A stretch of 64,000 bases of DNA. Origin: Rotaria sordida (lineage: Eukaryota > Rotifera > Eurotatoria > Philodinida > Philodinidae). Within the stretch, counting starts at the first letter, position 1. Each line of letters opens with the position of its first letter. A model generated the notes under the pieces. The model had not been told where the DNA came from and did no database searches. It saw only the letters and a program-made list of their open reading frames with translations. The position numbers were made by a program, and so were the translations under genes. Below are positions 1 to 13,629 of the stretch, piece by piece. The stretch is taken from the NCBI GenBank assembly GCA_905250125.1, contig CAJNOL010000141.1, positions 143,492 to 207,491 on the forward strand. Direction: 5' to 3'.

Positions 1-1657
1 GACATTTTTACACGATTCTGCAAATACATATGTAATACGTGTCAAAGTCTATGTTTATTACAGGATCAACAAAATTATAATATTATTGACCCAGGTTGTG
101 TTCTTATAGCAGTTGTTGGTACAATAGTGGTAACAAAAGTGCTTGCAAGTAATTACGAGCGTAGGTGGATGTGGGAGTGAGGATTTGGGTATCGTTTTTC
201 TCGATAAGTAACCACACGGACAATGACACTCATACCCTCACAACCATATGAAGACAAAGAATAAAAACACAGGAAGGAACGAGAGAAATGTAGAATGCAC
301 TTTAATGTTCTAGAAGAACACTGTGTTATTTTTACATAACGATAGAACTGAAAAGAAGAACAAAAGTAAAATAAGAAAAGACTTATCCATGATACTGTCA
401 TTGAAATATGAATGTAGCACTCAAATCAACTGCGCTTATCATCTATCTTTTTTTGTACGGATCTTGCAGGTACTAATTATGGCACTAGTCAAATGTACAG
501 AGTTTCTTACACTGTCAGCTTCTTTACATGATTTCATCAAAATGATAATAGAACTGTCAGAAACCGTTGACATTAGGTTTTCATCGCACGCCATTTTTGT
601 TCTTTCTGACTTGTCTGCAGCTGTATCTAATATAGAGTATGAAAGATAATAATATATCACAACGATCAAAACTTGAATTTTCCTTATAGGACTTTTTATC
701 TATCATCATCTACATGGATATGATTCGTTTTGTATCTTAACAACTTAACAGAATACACAAAAAGAAAAGGATAATTTACTCATATAAATTCAAAATATAC
801 TAGGCCTTTCAAATGTAATTTTGATCATTGAATAGTTGCTCTATGATTAGGTTTCAATCGACTGGAGTAACTATTACAAATATATTCATTCTTAACAGAA
901 ACAAAGAATAAAGTATTTTATAAGAATTTCAAGTTCGAATTCATTGTTCGAGTAGTTGAATATATTGGTCTATCTATCGATGATTATAAAGACTTGAAAT
1001 CTAGTCTTATTTGACGAATATCAATCTCAAATGAGAGAAGTTTTTTTCTTTTTTCAAACGAAAAATGAATAATTATCAGTACCCTTCTGATCTTGACATG
1101 AATATAGCTCCCTACCGACAAAACCCTTCTTGTTCAAATTTTATAGTAATAGTAGTCCGGATTGAGACGTAGTTTTCGTGAAAGTTTGATCTTGCAACAA
1201 CTTTCCATTGTGGAGATATGATCACATTACTGAAAAATAGTGCAATGAATGCAAGAAAATATTCAAACAAGGATAAAAATGTAGAACATTCGACATTCTA
1301 TCCAACTGTATATGACGCAATTTTTCTCATACCTTAAAAAGTGATTACCCTTTTGAAAATCATACCAAATAATATTTTTTCCTATTTTTGCATCATTCCC
1401 ATACAGACATATTTTCACTGTAACTCCTCTTCAATAAGGCATATCCAGCTGAAAATTTTACAGTGAACGTTTCTCACTTACTTCTACTAACAGCCCAAAT
1501 TTCATTGAATTTAGAGGACTTTTTCTAAAACAATGGTGTCCTTTGAGGCATTTATCATTATGAGAGAAAAAATGCAAGTAGACTTCGGCATACAAACGTC
1601 AGACATAGACTGTATTCGAAATGTTTTTCAATACTTGTGCGAAATCAGTACAATAAT
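1..1657. other. A+T-rich region with no supported gene
   Basis: No exon chain can be built here. Two overlapping open stretches on opposite strands lie at about 439-669; neither has recognisable similarity or clear splice partners. An acceptor-like string (T-rich, then TTGCAG) ends near 470 on the plus strand, so part of an unrecognised gene entering from the left edge cannot be excluded. Confidence 0.5.
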
Positions 1658-2602
1658 AGCGAATGATCAGAAAGTTTTTAGACAAGATGTTTGCTCACTT
1701 TTGACCCGTTAGAAAGTATTTTCGACGAGTCAAAAGCTATGTATTAAGACCAGAAGTTTGTACTCTTTTTCAAATATGGATTTAGAAATTTTATCTCAGT
1801 TTTTGTTCGAGAGTAGTGAAATAATCTTTAAAAAAGCCAAGCAAATTAGTTTGAATGGAGAATTTATCCGAACATGCCTGTGTCAGAGGTCGAATCGAAC
1901 CGAGTTTTTTTAGATCGAGTTCGGTTCGGTTCGGATTCGCTTTTGGAAAATAGGTTCGAGTTCGGTTTGGTTCGGTTCGGTTCGACTTCGTTTTCAAAAA
2001 GTCGATTCGAATTTGGTTCGATTCGGTTCGGTTCGTTTTCGACCTCTGGTTTGTATTTTCACTATTGCCATGCGAAACTAAAAGTTAAGATCTTTATTTA
2101 TATGTCAGCTTGAAGACTAGAAGCTACCCTACAAAATATACTATTTGGAGCTGTTTTTTGTCTGTCAACAAAGTACTTTAATTTTCGTTTTTCGAAATAC
2201 TCATTTTTGAAAAATTGACAACCGTTTTATGTTAAAATGAGCTCTTGAAAATATGTTTGTAGTCTCACTTGAATAAAAGCTACAGCTTAGTTCAATATCA
2301 CATTGTGTAGAGACGTGTTCGCTCTACAAAACGGCCGCCTCCAACACTTTTTAGCATGTTCCAAAAGGAGCTTATAGGATAAACCAAAAACCTATAGACT
2401 CACCATTAAAAATAATTTTTTAGGTCTATCAAACAGTCCCTCACCACTCTTGAACAAAAATAGACACAACATTTCTAAACCCATATTCGAAAAAGAGTAC
2501 AAGATTCTGGTTCTAACTCATAGGTTTTGACTCGTCGGAAATACTTCTTATCAGTTCAAAAGTAAACAAGTATCTTGCGTAAAAACTTCCCGACCATTCG
2601 TT
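1658..2602. repeat. Inverted-repeat (foldback) element, about 0.95 kb or longer
   Basis: The segment 1658-1880 is closely related to the reverse complement of about 2360-2602. Shared blocks include CGACGAGTCAAAA (left arm near 1723) and TTGTACTCTTTTTC (left arm near 1759), found inverted in the right arm. Arm similarity looks like 70-80 percent by eye. A separate MITE (1884-2048) sits in the central part. The outer ends are not sharply defined and no target duplication was seen. Short open frames in the region are by-products of the repeat. Confidence 0.65.
1884..2048. mobile_element. hAT-type MITE with CCGAAC-rich interior
   Basis: A 165-base element begins with CAGAGGTCGAA and ends with its exact inverse TTCGACCTCTG. 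The interior is built from variants of TTCGG / CCGAAC repeats. The flanking 8-mers GCCTGTGT and GTTTGTAT differ only by three transitions and could be a decayed 8-bp target duplication. CAGAG-type ends with 8-bp duplications are typical of non-autonomous hAT elements; the assignment is inferred from the ends only. Confidence 0.7.
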
Positions 2603-2819
2603 AAATAGACAACAATCTGTAGGATCTTTCAAAATTACAGAAGAGAAAACGAACGAAATCCATGATGCTGGTGAAAATGTGACAATATCGAGTGTTTAGA
2701 CCACTTGCAATAGCTTGCTTCATTCTACAAGCACAGTAGGCCGAATTATGACTGAACATATTCCAATGAAGCCATACAAAGTGCAATTCGTCCAATAATT
2801 TCACAAAGAACATTGACAA

Positions 2820-5800
2820 GATCGAGTTGAAATGACATCACATTGATACCAATGTTACAAAATATCAACAGTCAGGAGAATTTGTTTTTTTTTCTCAAAT
2901 TTGTATCTTTATGTTTGTTTTATTATTATTTTCTTTACCCTATGGGTGTCAAATGTTTTGTTTTTATTGTTCATTTCATTTCTGTTAGAAAACGTCTGAT
3001 AAGGTCTATTAACATAAGTATATTGTAAATGTTTTTTGTATAAATAGTACATCTATGACATTTAGCATTATAGCTCATATAGAGACAAGTTGTTTTCCTT
3101 GTCAAAAATATAATGAGAACATTCTCCTGCAGACTGAATGTAGGAAGATCCTTTGTCTTGCAAGGTATGTCCTGGTAGAACGAACTTTTTGATACCCTGT
3201 CGTGCATCGTACAAAATAGAATGACTGAGTGATCATATTCCTCATTTTTCAGGACAGGACGAAAAAAAAACCATTCTGTGACATTCTCTGAGTATATACA
3301 AATTTCGTATGACTCTGATAATATATTTTATTGATATTCTTATTTGATTTTCTATTACATCGATGAATAAACATTTATTTTTAAAGAATTTTTATCTATG
3401 CATAATCACTAAATGTCAATAAATTTTACTCGTATACACATAAGAAACTTAATATTTGCAAGTCAATATATATATATATATATCTTGATAATTAACTGTC
3501 AAAGTAATTAAGTATCGACACATAATAACTGTTTAATGCACCTATTTATAAACCAGCAACCGAGACATCTGTTTTTGACCAAGGTTATTTTATGTATTGT
3601 ATACGCTTAAAATAGCAAAATATATGAGACTTTTTGACTTTTTAATGTTATTTATTTTTTATAGAAAAGTCAGAATTATAAAACAAGTATTTGTAAGAAA
3701 AGAAAATATATATGCCTATGTAGAAAAAATTTTTGCCAAAATATGAAGTTTAGTATATTAATATTGAGTAAAAAATGTTGATTTGATAAAATCGATGTTG
3801 AAAAATAATGTTTTTGAAAACATTGAAAAATCGTTCCAGTCGGAGAAACAAATATCTTTTGATTAGCCCATATTCGACAGTAATTTAAAGGAATAGTAAA
3901 GACTTGATTGGATGAAAAAATTTTCATTTTAAGAAAATTTTCTATCCTAAATAGATAAATTCTTTTCATACAACAACAAAATATTATACTTCAATGAAAA
4001 GAGAAAAGTAGTAGAAAAGAAAACTCTTTGTATCATATTGCAAGATGTTTTATATTCTTAATCTTGAAAATAAGGTTTTGTTGTTTTTGTAAAAAGAATC
4101 TAAGTTCTATTCACTAGAGATTTATTTATTTTGTATAGTATTTCTCAAAAAGATACTAGATCTTCTGTAAAACATTATCTAATCTTGGTTCTCATAGGAA
4201 AAAATAACTATTTTAATATATGTACAGTATCAATTCCTTTTTTTTTATCATTTTTATATTTATTTGTTTCTATAGTTCTATTTACAAATTCTCTTCTTAG
4301 GGAACTGAGATTCTGCTGAGATGAATTGTCATATTCGCTTTTTTTAAAACCAAAAAACGATTGAGAAATAGAGATTTCTCAAACGAGAAGTTTAGAAATA
4401 ATATGCAATCTTCAGTTGTTTTTTCCAAATATGAAATTTGTATAAAGATTTCTTATGTTGTTTCTTGATTATTTATAATTGTGATTTAAAAAAATATATA
4501 TCATCAAACTTTATGTTTTTCATTCGTAAAAACATCTGAATTAACGTATAAAAACCTAAGATATTTTTTACAAATTAAGATATACCATGAAATTTGATGC
4601 ATAATGTTAGTAAATACTAAAAAAAATATTTTTCTTTCAACAATTACATGAAAACATCGATTATAGAAAACTTAATCATGTGAATATGGTGCGGAAAAAA
4701 AAATATTGTCAGTCTACGTTACATTTGTGTCATTATAACCTCAACAGTAATATATAGTTATTTCATTATAAAATTCAATGAAGAAAAACCAAAGAAATAA
4801 ATAAAATATTAATATTCTATTGAGCTTTCTCATATGCACATTGTATATTAATTCATACTATCTTTCAATTTCTATAGGTGCCTTTGAGACATTTGTCTAT
4901 TTTATAAAATTATTCTAACAAACTTTTCTTTCTATGATTACTCTTGACAATCAAAAAAAAAAAATGAACATAAATGTTTTTTTTATCAGACATTAAATAA
5001 TCAAATACTATTAATTTGATTTTGACAGTTATGTCACATTACTATAAATAATCTGTAATCTATCGAAAGAAATCGACTATAATTTTGATTACTATTATCT
5101 ATATTAAACATTAAATAAAATATTCAAGGCCATTATTTTTGTTTTTTTTATCAACTATCCATCGACTATCATCACGAAACAGACATTTATTTCATAATAA
5201 TTGATATATCAAACAATGATATATATTATTTACTTGTCCTTAAAGAGATTTCATATACATGTATGTATATATGTATGTCTATCAAGGTCTACTCTTATTT
5301 TTTTTTATTCTTATCATTGATGATTACTATTATAGCGTTGTCATTATAGTGTCGTACTTATTGTTATTCTTAGTATCAATCGATTGAGAAAAACAACTGT
5401 AAGTTGAAGTTATGTAGTTTTCATCTATATTATCTTTTTTTTTTTCTTTGTTTCTTTCAATAGGCAACATACATCTGTCAGTCAATATACTACAATGCAA
5501 GATGTACGTCAAAACAATTTATGAATGGATTGTGTTCGAGAATAACTGAAGGTTATATATATTGATAAATGGAACATTATGGACTAAAACAGAAGAACAA
5601 TATATGATTTTAGTTTTTTTTCAAATAAAAAACAATACATAATGCAATATATTTAGATATACTTGTATGTATATGTGTGAAAAAGAAAATATGTATGCTT
5701 TTTTAACATTTAGTCTTAGAGATTATCTAGCTTTTGATATATTGTCATATGCACCATATAGTGTATGAAATGTTATAAATAGTCTCAGGGTTCTATTCTT

Positions 5801-7753
5801 AATACAGAATCATTGTTGCGTGCATTTAACCTTGGAAATATGAGAGAAACGTCGCATCTGTTGTAATACTAGATCAAATTATCCTTTACGATAACTAGTT
5901 TATTAACTTGTCACTCTGTCTTCTACTTTTATTTATTTGTTAGGATGAATATTATAGTTTGTTTATTAAAGAACATTTTCTATTTAATATCTTTTTTTTT
6001 TGGCTTGTATCTTCTATATAATAGACATGAACAATTCGATTATAGAAAAAGAAATAAAATCCAATTGAGCATGACAAAGTTAGTTGGGTTTTTTTTGTTT
6101 GACCTTCGATTGATTGCAAGCAAGCGAAAAAAAAGAAGAAACGTTATACACCCGATTAGAGTCATTTGCAGTTTATAATATACGTTCATAATCTGATAGA
6201 AATTGTCAAACGTCTATATGAATATGTGTGTTAACGGCAATGAACCGGCTCTACTCTTTTTATCCTTCATGATTAGGGCTATTAGTGGTTTGTACGATAC
6301 AATTGCACATATACAAACAGACAGAAAAAGAAAAGAATGAAAGCGAAAGAGGACCTCTTACGCTATGCAGGCTTTGTCTGTCATATCTTAGTTTACAATA
6401 TTGAACATTAACGCATACGTCGCCCGATGTCACCTTCAGAACCAGGACGAGGTAGTGCCAGACAATAGGCACATTATAATGAAACAGAGATGGAAACAAG
6501 GCAGAAGAAAAGAAAGAATGTCATTGTGTAGATAATCCTTGACGCAAGGTTATCAGTGGCATTCGTTCCGTTTTAATATATCACCATCTATTCTCTCACA
6601 CACAAGAACTGTCAATAAGAAGAATGTAACTGACAAAGAATGATGACAGTGACAGGCCAGACACAATATATTCGTTGTCTTTGTCCAGACGAATCGATCA
6701 TCATTTTGTCATTTCATATGTAACTACATGAGTAAGATAGATATATTCATTTATATATATCAGGTATGTTGAAAAATTCATTTTTTCTCTTATAGATTTT
6801 TATATCGATTATTAATATATCTTATTCTTGATTTCGTCTTTTTTTCTTTTTTTTTTTGTTCTCTAATAATACTTATCTTCTCTTGATACTTAATGAGTAT
6901 AAGTAATCGAATTGTCAAATAATCACTATCGACAACGACGACATATACTTGTATATTGTGAAGACATAACGATCAAACAAGAGAGAAGTGAGGTAATAGA
7001 GAGATAAATCAAGTGAATGAAGTACTATCTACATCGTTCAGTTTGACAACACTGATTTTGTCATGATGTGCCTGGGGCAAGCTCATCACACACATCAGAC
7101 GTTTATATCTACTCAATTATACTTGCATGGGTTTTTTTTCTCACTTCTTGTTCTTAAAAAAAAAGAGATTGCGGAAAAACTCTGTACTTCCTCATTTTCT
7201 TTGATTGTTGATTGCATGTGTAACACTTCTCCACATAATCATCATCATCATCTTCATCATGTAAAAATTTCATTTGTCAATTCAGCAATCGATTATGACA
7301 CATCATCAAATAGTTCATCTGTTGTTTTGTTGTATACGTCCATGCATTTGTATATATATATGTATGATCAATTAGGTAATACGATCGTGTCCGGATGTAT
7401 GTCGCCATTCATTTATTGTTAACCATATTGTTGTTATAATATTTCTTCTTTGATGTTATACTACTCACAAATCGTTTATTCACATTATTTTATTGTATGT
7501 CTGTAAGGATTAATGTTCGCGCATGCAACAATGATTAGGAAAGCAAAAGGCAATTGATCAGTAAACGACATTGACTAATGGTTGATGACGGTGATCTGTG
7601 ATTTTCACAATAAGAAAAACATGTTTATCATTTACTCCATATTGTCTATGTTATTTCATAATCATATATGCCTACTAGTCACATCTTGAACAATATTGTG
7701 AACATATGCATGATATGAAAAAAAAAAGATTATTTTTCCATGCTGTGCTCATT

Positions 7754-7796
<43 letters not shown>

Positions 7797-10700
7797 TAGT
7801 ATTTAGTTAATATAATCTCGAGCTAATAAGTCTTAGTCTTTCTCTAATAGAGCAAACGAATAAAGAGAGTAGAAGAAAGCGCAAAAGCCGGATAAAAGAA
7901 AAATTTGAAGACGATTGTTATCTAGTAAAACTAGAAGGGAAGGAAGACATATTTAAGATATGTAGAAGGCTTTTATCTACTTATTATTCATAAATATAGC
8001 AAATACATTATTCTCATTGAAAAAACGACATTCTAGAAGATCCAATCAACAACTAATCAAAAAGTGGTCATAGTTCTAGTCAATATACGTGCGTGAGTTC
8101 CTTTCGATCAACATTGTTTGTTTGCTTTTCTTAAATAGCAGTGTCTGATGTGTATATAGCTTGTTATCTAGCCTCATCATCATACTTTCTTTCTCTCTCT
8201 TGATTCGTTTTTCTCTTAACTTCCTCTATGGGAACTTTTTACATACATATGTATCTATTTTGTCTAGTAATGGAAAGAAGAATTCTGACATTCTTCTTTT
8301 TCTGTTTCTTTTATTTATTAGGACATTCATTTTGTCATATTATTTTTTCGTTACATTAATCAAAACTCAATATTTCTTCTAACTAGAAATGTCATATGAA
8401 AAAAAAAAATTCTTCTATTGATTTTTTTTTGTTTCTAGAAAGAAAAATAATAAATCTATTTGTGTCCGACATTTCTCTCGTCAGAATGATAAACTATTAC
8501 AATGACTTGTTTATTGCATAAACTAAGTGAGTATTTCGAAGACATTAGCATAGAAGAAACAGAACAACACATTAGGACAATATGATCCAAAGATGACATT
8601 TTACTATCATGTTTCTCGATTTATACAAATCACTTATGTACGTTTTATTTTTATTTTTGAACCGAAATAAAAAGATAGTTAAACAGATAGAATAAAGATT
8701 AGTTATCGAAAAGAAAAAATATATATCCTATAGGGAAATAATATGACATTACTAACTTCTTTAATTCAACATGTTATGCCGTTGTTACATAAAGATTATA
8801 ATAACATGTTATTTTTTTTTATTCATTCGCCATTGAAATAGATAGATCAAAAAAATCGATAGGGATTTGTCAACGTTATTTTATGTTTTTGAAGGATGTT
8901 AGTTTAGAATACAATTATATTCTTCTTAATCTTAAGATATTTAAAAATCAATGAGAAAAGAAAAAAAAAATATTACGAACATTTTTTTTCGTTCTTATCA
9001 TTACTATTATTATTATTATTACTAATATCATTTCGTATGCGGCTTGATTATTTCAAAAATAACAGAAAAGAAATAGATATGAATGTTTATTCATCACTCA
9101 ACAAGAACATTATAAATAAAAGTATGTACATAGATGTAAGAGGAAAGAATATATCTAATTAGATGAAAACTTATTTATTTCTTATTTCATTAGAAAAATG
9201 TCAAGTGTATTAAAAGACTACTGAATTTGTTAGGAAAAAATATGTTTTGTATTTACGGAAGTCTGCATTGATAAGGAAAGGAAATAATGAAAATAACATT
9301 TTTATAAAATCCATGCCGTGTTCCTTCGTTGGTTAATGAATGTTATGTGTTTTTTTGTTGATTCTTCAATTTTGTTATACTTTATTGTATTTTCATTATT
9401 TATTCATCGATGAGTTTTTTCACTTACAAAAAAAAAAACTTAATGAATAAAATTGATAAATTTAAAAAGAAAACAATAGCAAGTTTCTGTATATATATAT
9501 TCATTTCTTTGATATTTTACAATAAAATAAACTTACATTTTGACAAAATGTCTTAGAATTTCAAATCTAAATCGATCATTCTAGTTATAAATTAAAGATT
9601 TTTCTTCATTCTACTTATTCTAATTGATAAACATAATGTACTCTTGTATTCATCCGATATTGTCTTTTTCTCTAGAGTTAGAATAGAATCAATCTTATAG
9701 TTAACGTAATTGTTCAATAGATCTAGAAAAAACGCAATGTACTATATCGATCAGTAAAGTGGAAGAAATATAAAATTAAGAATATGATTGATTAAGGCGT
9801 GTCATATATATATATATACAGGCATTAGCTATATATATTTTATATTGGACTTGAACATGCAATTAAACATGAGAACAGGTATGTTACTGGCACATTCTTT
9901 CATTTTCTCACCTTTTCTTTTACTGTAATCTTTCTAAAACTACAGATTGAAAAAGAAAACGAGAAAAATACTTTTAGAAAACATTCAATCATTTATTCCC
10001 GACGTCTTCACATATATATTTCTCTTCCTATATTTTTTCTGAATAAATCATTTTTCTCTGCCTGCTGCTAATATCTATTGAGAAGAGACGATCAAGAGAA
10101 GCAATATATTTACTCGACGCTTTTGAAAAAAAGTCATATTGCCGTTATGTTGATAGATCCATTGTCCTTTCTCTTTTATTTATCGTCTCGTTTCTGCAAA
10201 AAAATTTACATTATTCTATGAATATATGTTTGACAGATGCATTTAGTAGTTCAGAATGACATCGTAACACTTTAATAGTAGTCAAAAATATATATTAAAA
10301 AAACGGTTGAATGACGCTCACATGCTTATAGGTGTATTTTGGCGCAGTAGAAAATTAAACATAAATAAGCAAAACAGCAAAATATCATAAGAACGTATAA
10401 AGGTAAATAACTTGCTTAAATTGATTAGGATAAAAAAAAGAGAATATGATTGGTATGAGAAAGATAGTCATCAAATCATGACCATCGTCATCATCACCAT
10501 CATCATATATGCAAAAAGTATAGAAGAAGAGTGATGCACATCATACCGATCGATGCATTTTTTTTTCTGTCTCGCTTTATATTACTATTGTATTCATATA
10601 TATACAACTGTCTTGTCTATCTACGTTTTCTACAGCAAAAGTGTTAAAAAAAAAATGATGTTATCGATAGATTTATATTGTAAGCATTTTAGACATGTCT

Positions 10701-11040
10701 TTTTGTCACGGATTCTTTTTTCTTTTGACGAGCATAACATAATTCATAAACATTTCCTGTATCTATTGTGACAATAGCCACTAGAGCGTATTCGCTTGAG
10801 AAAGTAACAATGAAATTTATATACAGATTTTTATACTTTTTCAAATAACGTCAAGATAGATAGATATTATTATTTTCTTTTATAGTCGTATTGGACATTT
10901 ATATCTGATTTGTGTACGATTAGATATCAAATAAAGGAAGAAATATTTTCCTAATACTCTTAATTTTCTGAGTAATAATCAATTATCAATATTAGAAAAT
11001 ATTATATACTATTTAATTATCTAATTTTAATGTTAATTTT
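2820..11040. other. Long A+T-rich stretch without recognisable genes
   Basis: About 8 kb of very A+T-rich DNA. Open frames are short, biased to Phe, Tyr, Ile and Lys, and have no splice partners or family features, so I regard them as chance. The stretch holds simple repeats such as TA runs near 3470 and 9803. It may contain regulatory DNA or an untranslated leader of the GPCR gene that starts at 11075. Confidence 0.6.
7754..7795. repeat. Compound microsatellite (TA)n(GA)n
   Basis: A run of about eleven TA units passes directly into about ten GA units. It is a simple repeat in gene-free DNA. Confidence 0.95.
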
Positions 11041-11074
11041 TTTGTTCTAGATATTCCAATGAATATTAGATGAA

Positions 11075-13629
11075 ATGAATGAATCATTGTGGAGCACCAA
11101 CCGCTCGATACTTTTCACTTCTACTATTACTAGTCGAGCTACAACTAGTAGAATACCATATCGTGAACAAGTTTTAATTGATGCATTTAATACATATATT
11201 CAAATTGGTATAGGCAGTCTATTATTTTTATTTGGTCTTACATTTAATTGTTTAAGTTTAATTTATTTTCGAGCATCACGTAGTTTTCGTCATACAACAT
11301 TTCAACTTTATTTTTCAATTATATCAATACTTGATACAATACGATTATTTGAATTTTTTATATTTGTTTTATTTGATAAAGGTTACCTTCGAGTAACATT
11401 ACCATTATGTCGTTGGGTATTTTTTTCTATTATGTTTACTGGACAGGTAAATTTTTAATGGAATTAATAGTTTTTTTCTTTAAAAACAAAAAAAAAAGAA
11501 CGTCAATTCATTTTAGTTCAGACATATAAATAATGACACATATTCTTCATTCCTTGTGTATTGCCTATTCATCTCATATTATAAAGATATGTTTGGAAAA
11601 CTTAGTTGACTCAGTCTTATACTAAGAATAGAAAATAGAAAGATTTACTCATGCATAAAAGAAGATCAAAATTGATGTTGACTTTTTATTATTCTATAAA
11701 TTAATAAAGATTTATTTTTCCGTTTAAGAATAAAGTCTTTATTAATAAAAAAATACATCATTAACAATTGATCTAATAAAAATCATTAACACAACAGAAA
11801 AAAATGTAACTAACTGTTAGACTTTAATATAAAGAATGAAAAACAATTTTCAGGCAAATATAATACGATAAAATATATATATGTAATTAAAAATTGTTCT
11901 TCTAAATAATTTTTGACTAAACTACTATTATTGAAAATATTGAAATATGAATAAATCTCATTAGGGTTTTTCTTTTTTCTCTTTAGGCTAGTATTTGGTT
12001 AACAGTTGCATTAGCTGTAGAAAAATGTATTATAATATGGTTTCCAATAAAAGGTCGTTTATGTTTTACAATATCAATATCAAAAATTGTTCTTATTGTT
12101 GTTCTTTGTCTTGTTTTTGCTGCTAATGTTATTTATTTATTACCAAATTTTTTTTTACATGCCTATGAAAATATGTCAATACATACATTTATGTGTGTAT
12201 GGCAAACAGGAAGTCAATCATCAAGAACTAAATATGATCAATGGAAAAAACATTATTTTACATTTAATACAATATTTTTTCATTCAATTATACCATCAAT
12301 ATTATTACTTGTTATTAACTGGTTAATTTTATATAGTTTATCAAGACACCGTATTGGTTTATCCAAAATTGGTTCAATTGATACACGACATGCTTTAAAA
12401 CGAGAAAAACAATTTAAAGAAAAAACTATACAACTTGTACTTTCATCTTTTTTTGTCATTTTTACGATATCACCAAGATATATTTTAACAATGGTTAATG
12501 CATTTGCAACTAGTATTAGTAAAGCACCATTAATGCCATTATATATATATGTTAATCTTAATACTGTATTTCGTGTTCTCGAAATGTGTAATTATTCACT
12601 TAATCTTACATTTGCTATCATGAGGTATGAATAAATATATTACACTCCTGGGCAACAGTCTTTCCCCTTTCCCCTTAACTCGTTTTCCTTTGAAAGAGGG
12701 AAAAAGACTTTTTCCCACGGGTGTATATAGTCATTAGAAAAAATTACTTAATCAATCACCATTATTTTATTTTTAACTAATTTTTCTTTTTTTCTAGCGG
12801 TCGAACATCACGTCTTGAAATACGTAAATTACTCAGGGAAAGTTTATTTTGGCGATTTAAAAGAGTGAAATCCAGTCGTCGTAATTCAAAAATGAATACT
12901 CATTCATATCTATTCGATGATGAGGATGATGATACAGAACGTTCAATAGGTACAACAACAGGAGCTCCATCTTATTGTCCGTTAGCAACTCATTCACAAA
13001 ATCGTCCGAATCATTTATCTCAACAAGGTACTGATAATCCAATTCAAACTAAACAAAAATCTTCATTTTTTACTTGTTGTGGTTATTCGGTTGATTTATC
13101 ACATAAACATTCACTACATGCATCAAATGGTGATATCATATCACGTCGTGCAACAGTACATCAATCTAGTATAAATACTTTTAGTAATAATCATAATACT
13201 TCTCCAAGAAAATCTCGTACTTATTCACATTCGCCTAAATCATTGTCGTCGATTGATCGTAATTTACGACGACAACAAACAGTTTGTTATAAATCAAATC
13301 ATGACAATAATCGAATGCCAACACGACGACGTTCTTCAGCAGCTGTACATTGTTTTCAACATTTACCTTCATCACCAACAACATCAATTACAAATCGATC
13401 ATTAAGATTAAATACAAATTCGCCATTAGTTCGTCGATCAATAAAGAAAGAAGAAAAATATTCATCTATTGAGATATTATCAAATCCTACTTCTGATTCA
13501 ATTTTAGCAACAACAAATGTAAATAATACGATTATGAAATCATCAAAAGACATAACAGATTCTACTGTACATGTACAAAATCAAATAGAAGAACAACAAT
13601 TACCAGCATATATTGTTGAAACATGTTAA
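11075..13629 (+). CDS. Rhodopsin-like (peptide-type) GPCR with long cytoplasmic tail
   Basis: Three exons, 11075-11446, 11987-12624 and 12798-13629, join in frame to a 613-residue protein. Seven hydrophobic segments are visible: the first at about residues 41-65, the third ending in the A-V-E-K-C motif (E136-K137) at the place of the family's D/E-R-Y, and the seventh near M-C-N-Y-S-L-N-L-T-F. NPxxY is therefore degenerate. N-glycosylation sites N2 and N9 lie in the short N-terminus. The cytoplasmic tail is about 280 residues long, rich in Ser, Asn, Thr and Arg, with a run D-E-D-D-D and no domain I know. An acceptor-like TTTTTTTGTTCTAG ends 24 bases before the start, suggesting a 5' UTR intron or a trans-splice site. 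The general fold resembles invertebrate FMRFamide-type receptors; the ligand is unknown. Intron 2 carries a small MITE. Confidence 0.85.
12643..12723. mobile_element. Tiny TA-flanked MITE in intron 2 of the GPCR gene
   Basis: Ends CACTCCTGGG and, inverted, CACCCGTGGG are followed by related T- and C-rich stretches, including AGTCTTT on both arms. The unit is bordered by TA on both sides, as expected for Tc1/mariner-type insertions. It is slightly more GC rich than the intron around it. Confidence 0.5.

Noticed and set aside
323-669. Overlapping open frames on both strands (108 and 76 codons)
   Set aside because: Neither has a recognisable domain or verified splice partners. The plus frame follows an acceptor-like site, so a partial exon is possible, but the evidence does not allow a choice.
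1791-2113. Frames rich in N-R-T-E-P or R-F-G-S repeats on both strands
   Set aside because: These are translations of the TTCGG/CCGAAC array inside the MITE.
7063-7422. 119-codon plus-strand frame with a His run
   Set aside because: The His run comes from a CAT triplet repeat, and composition and context look random; no splice or family support.
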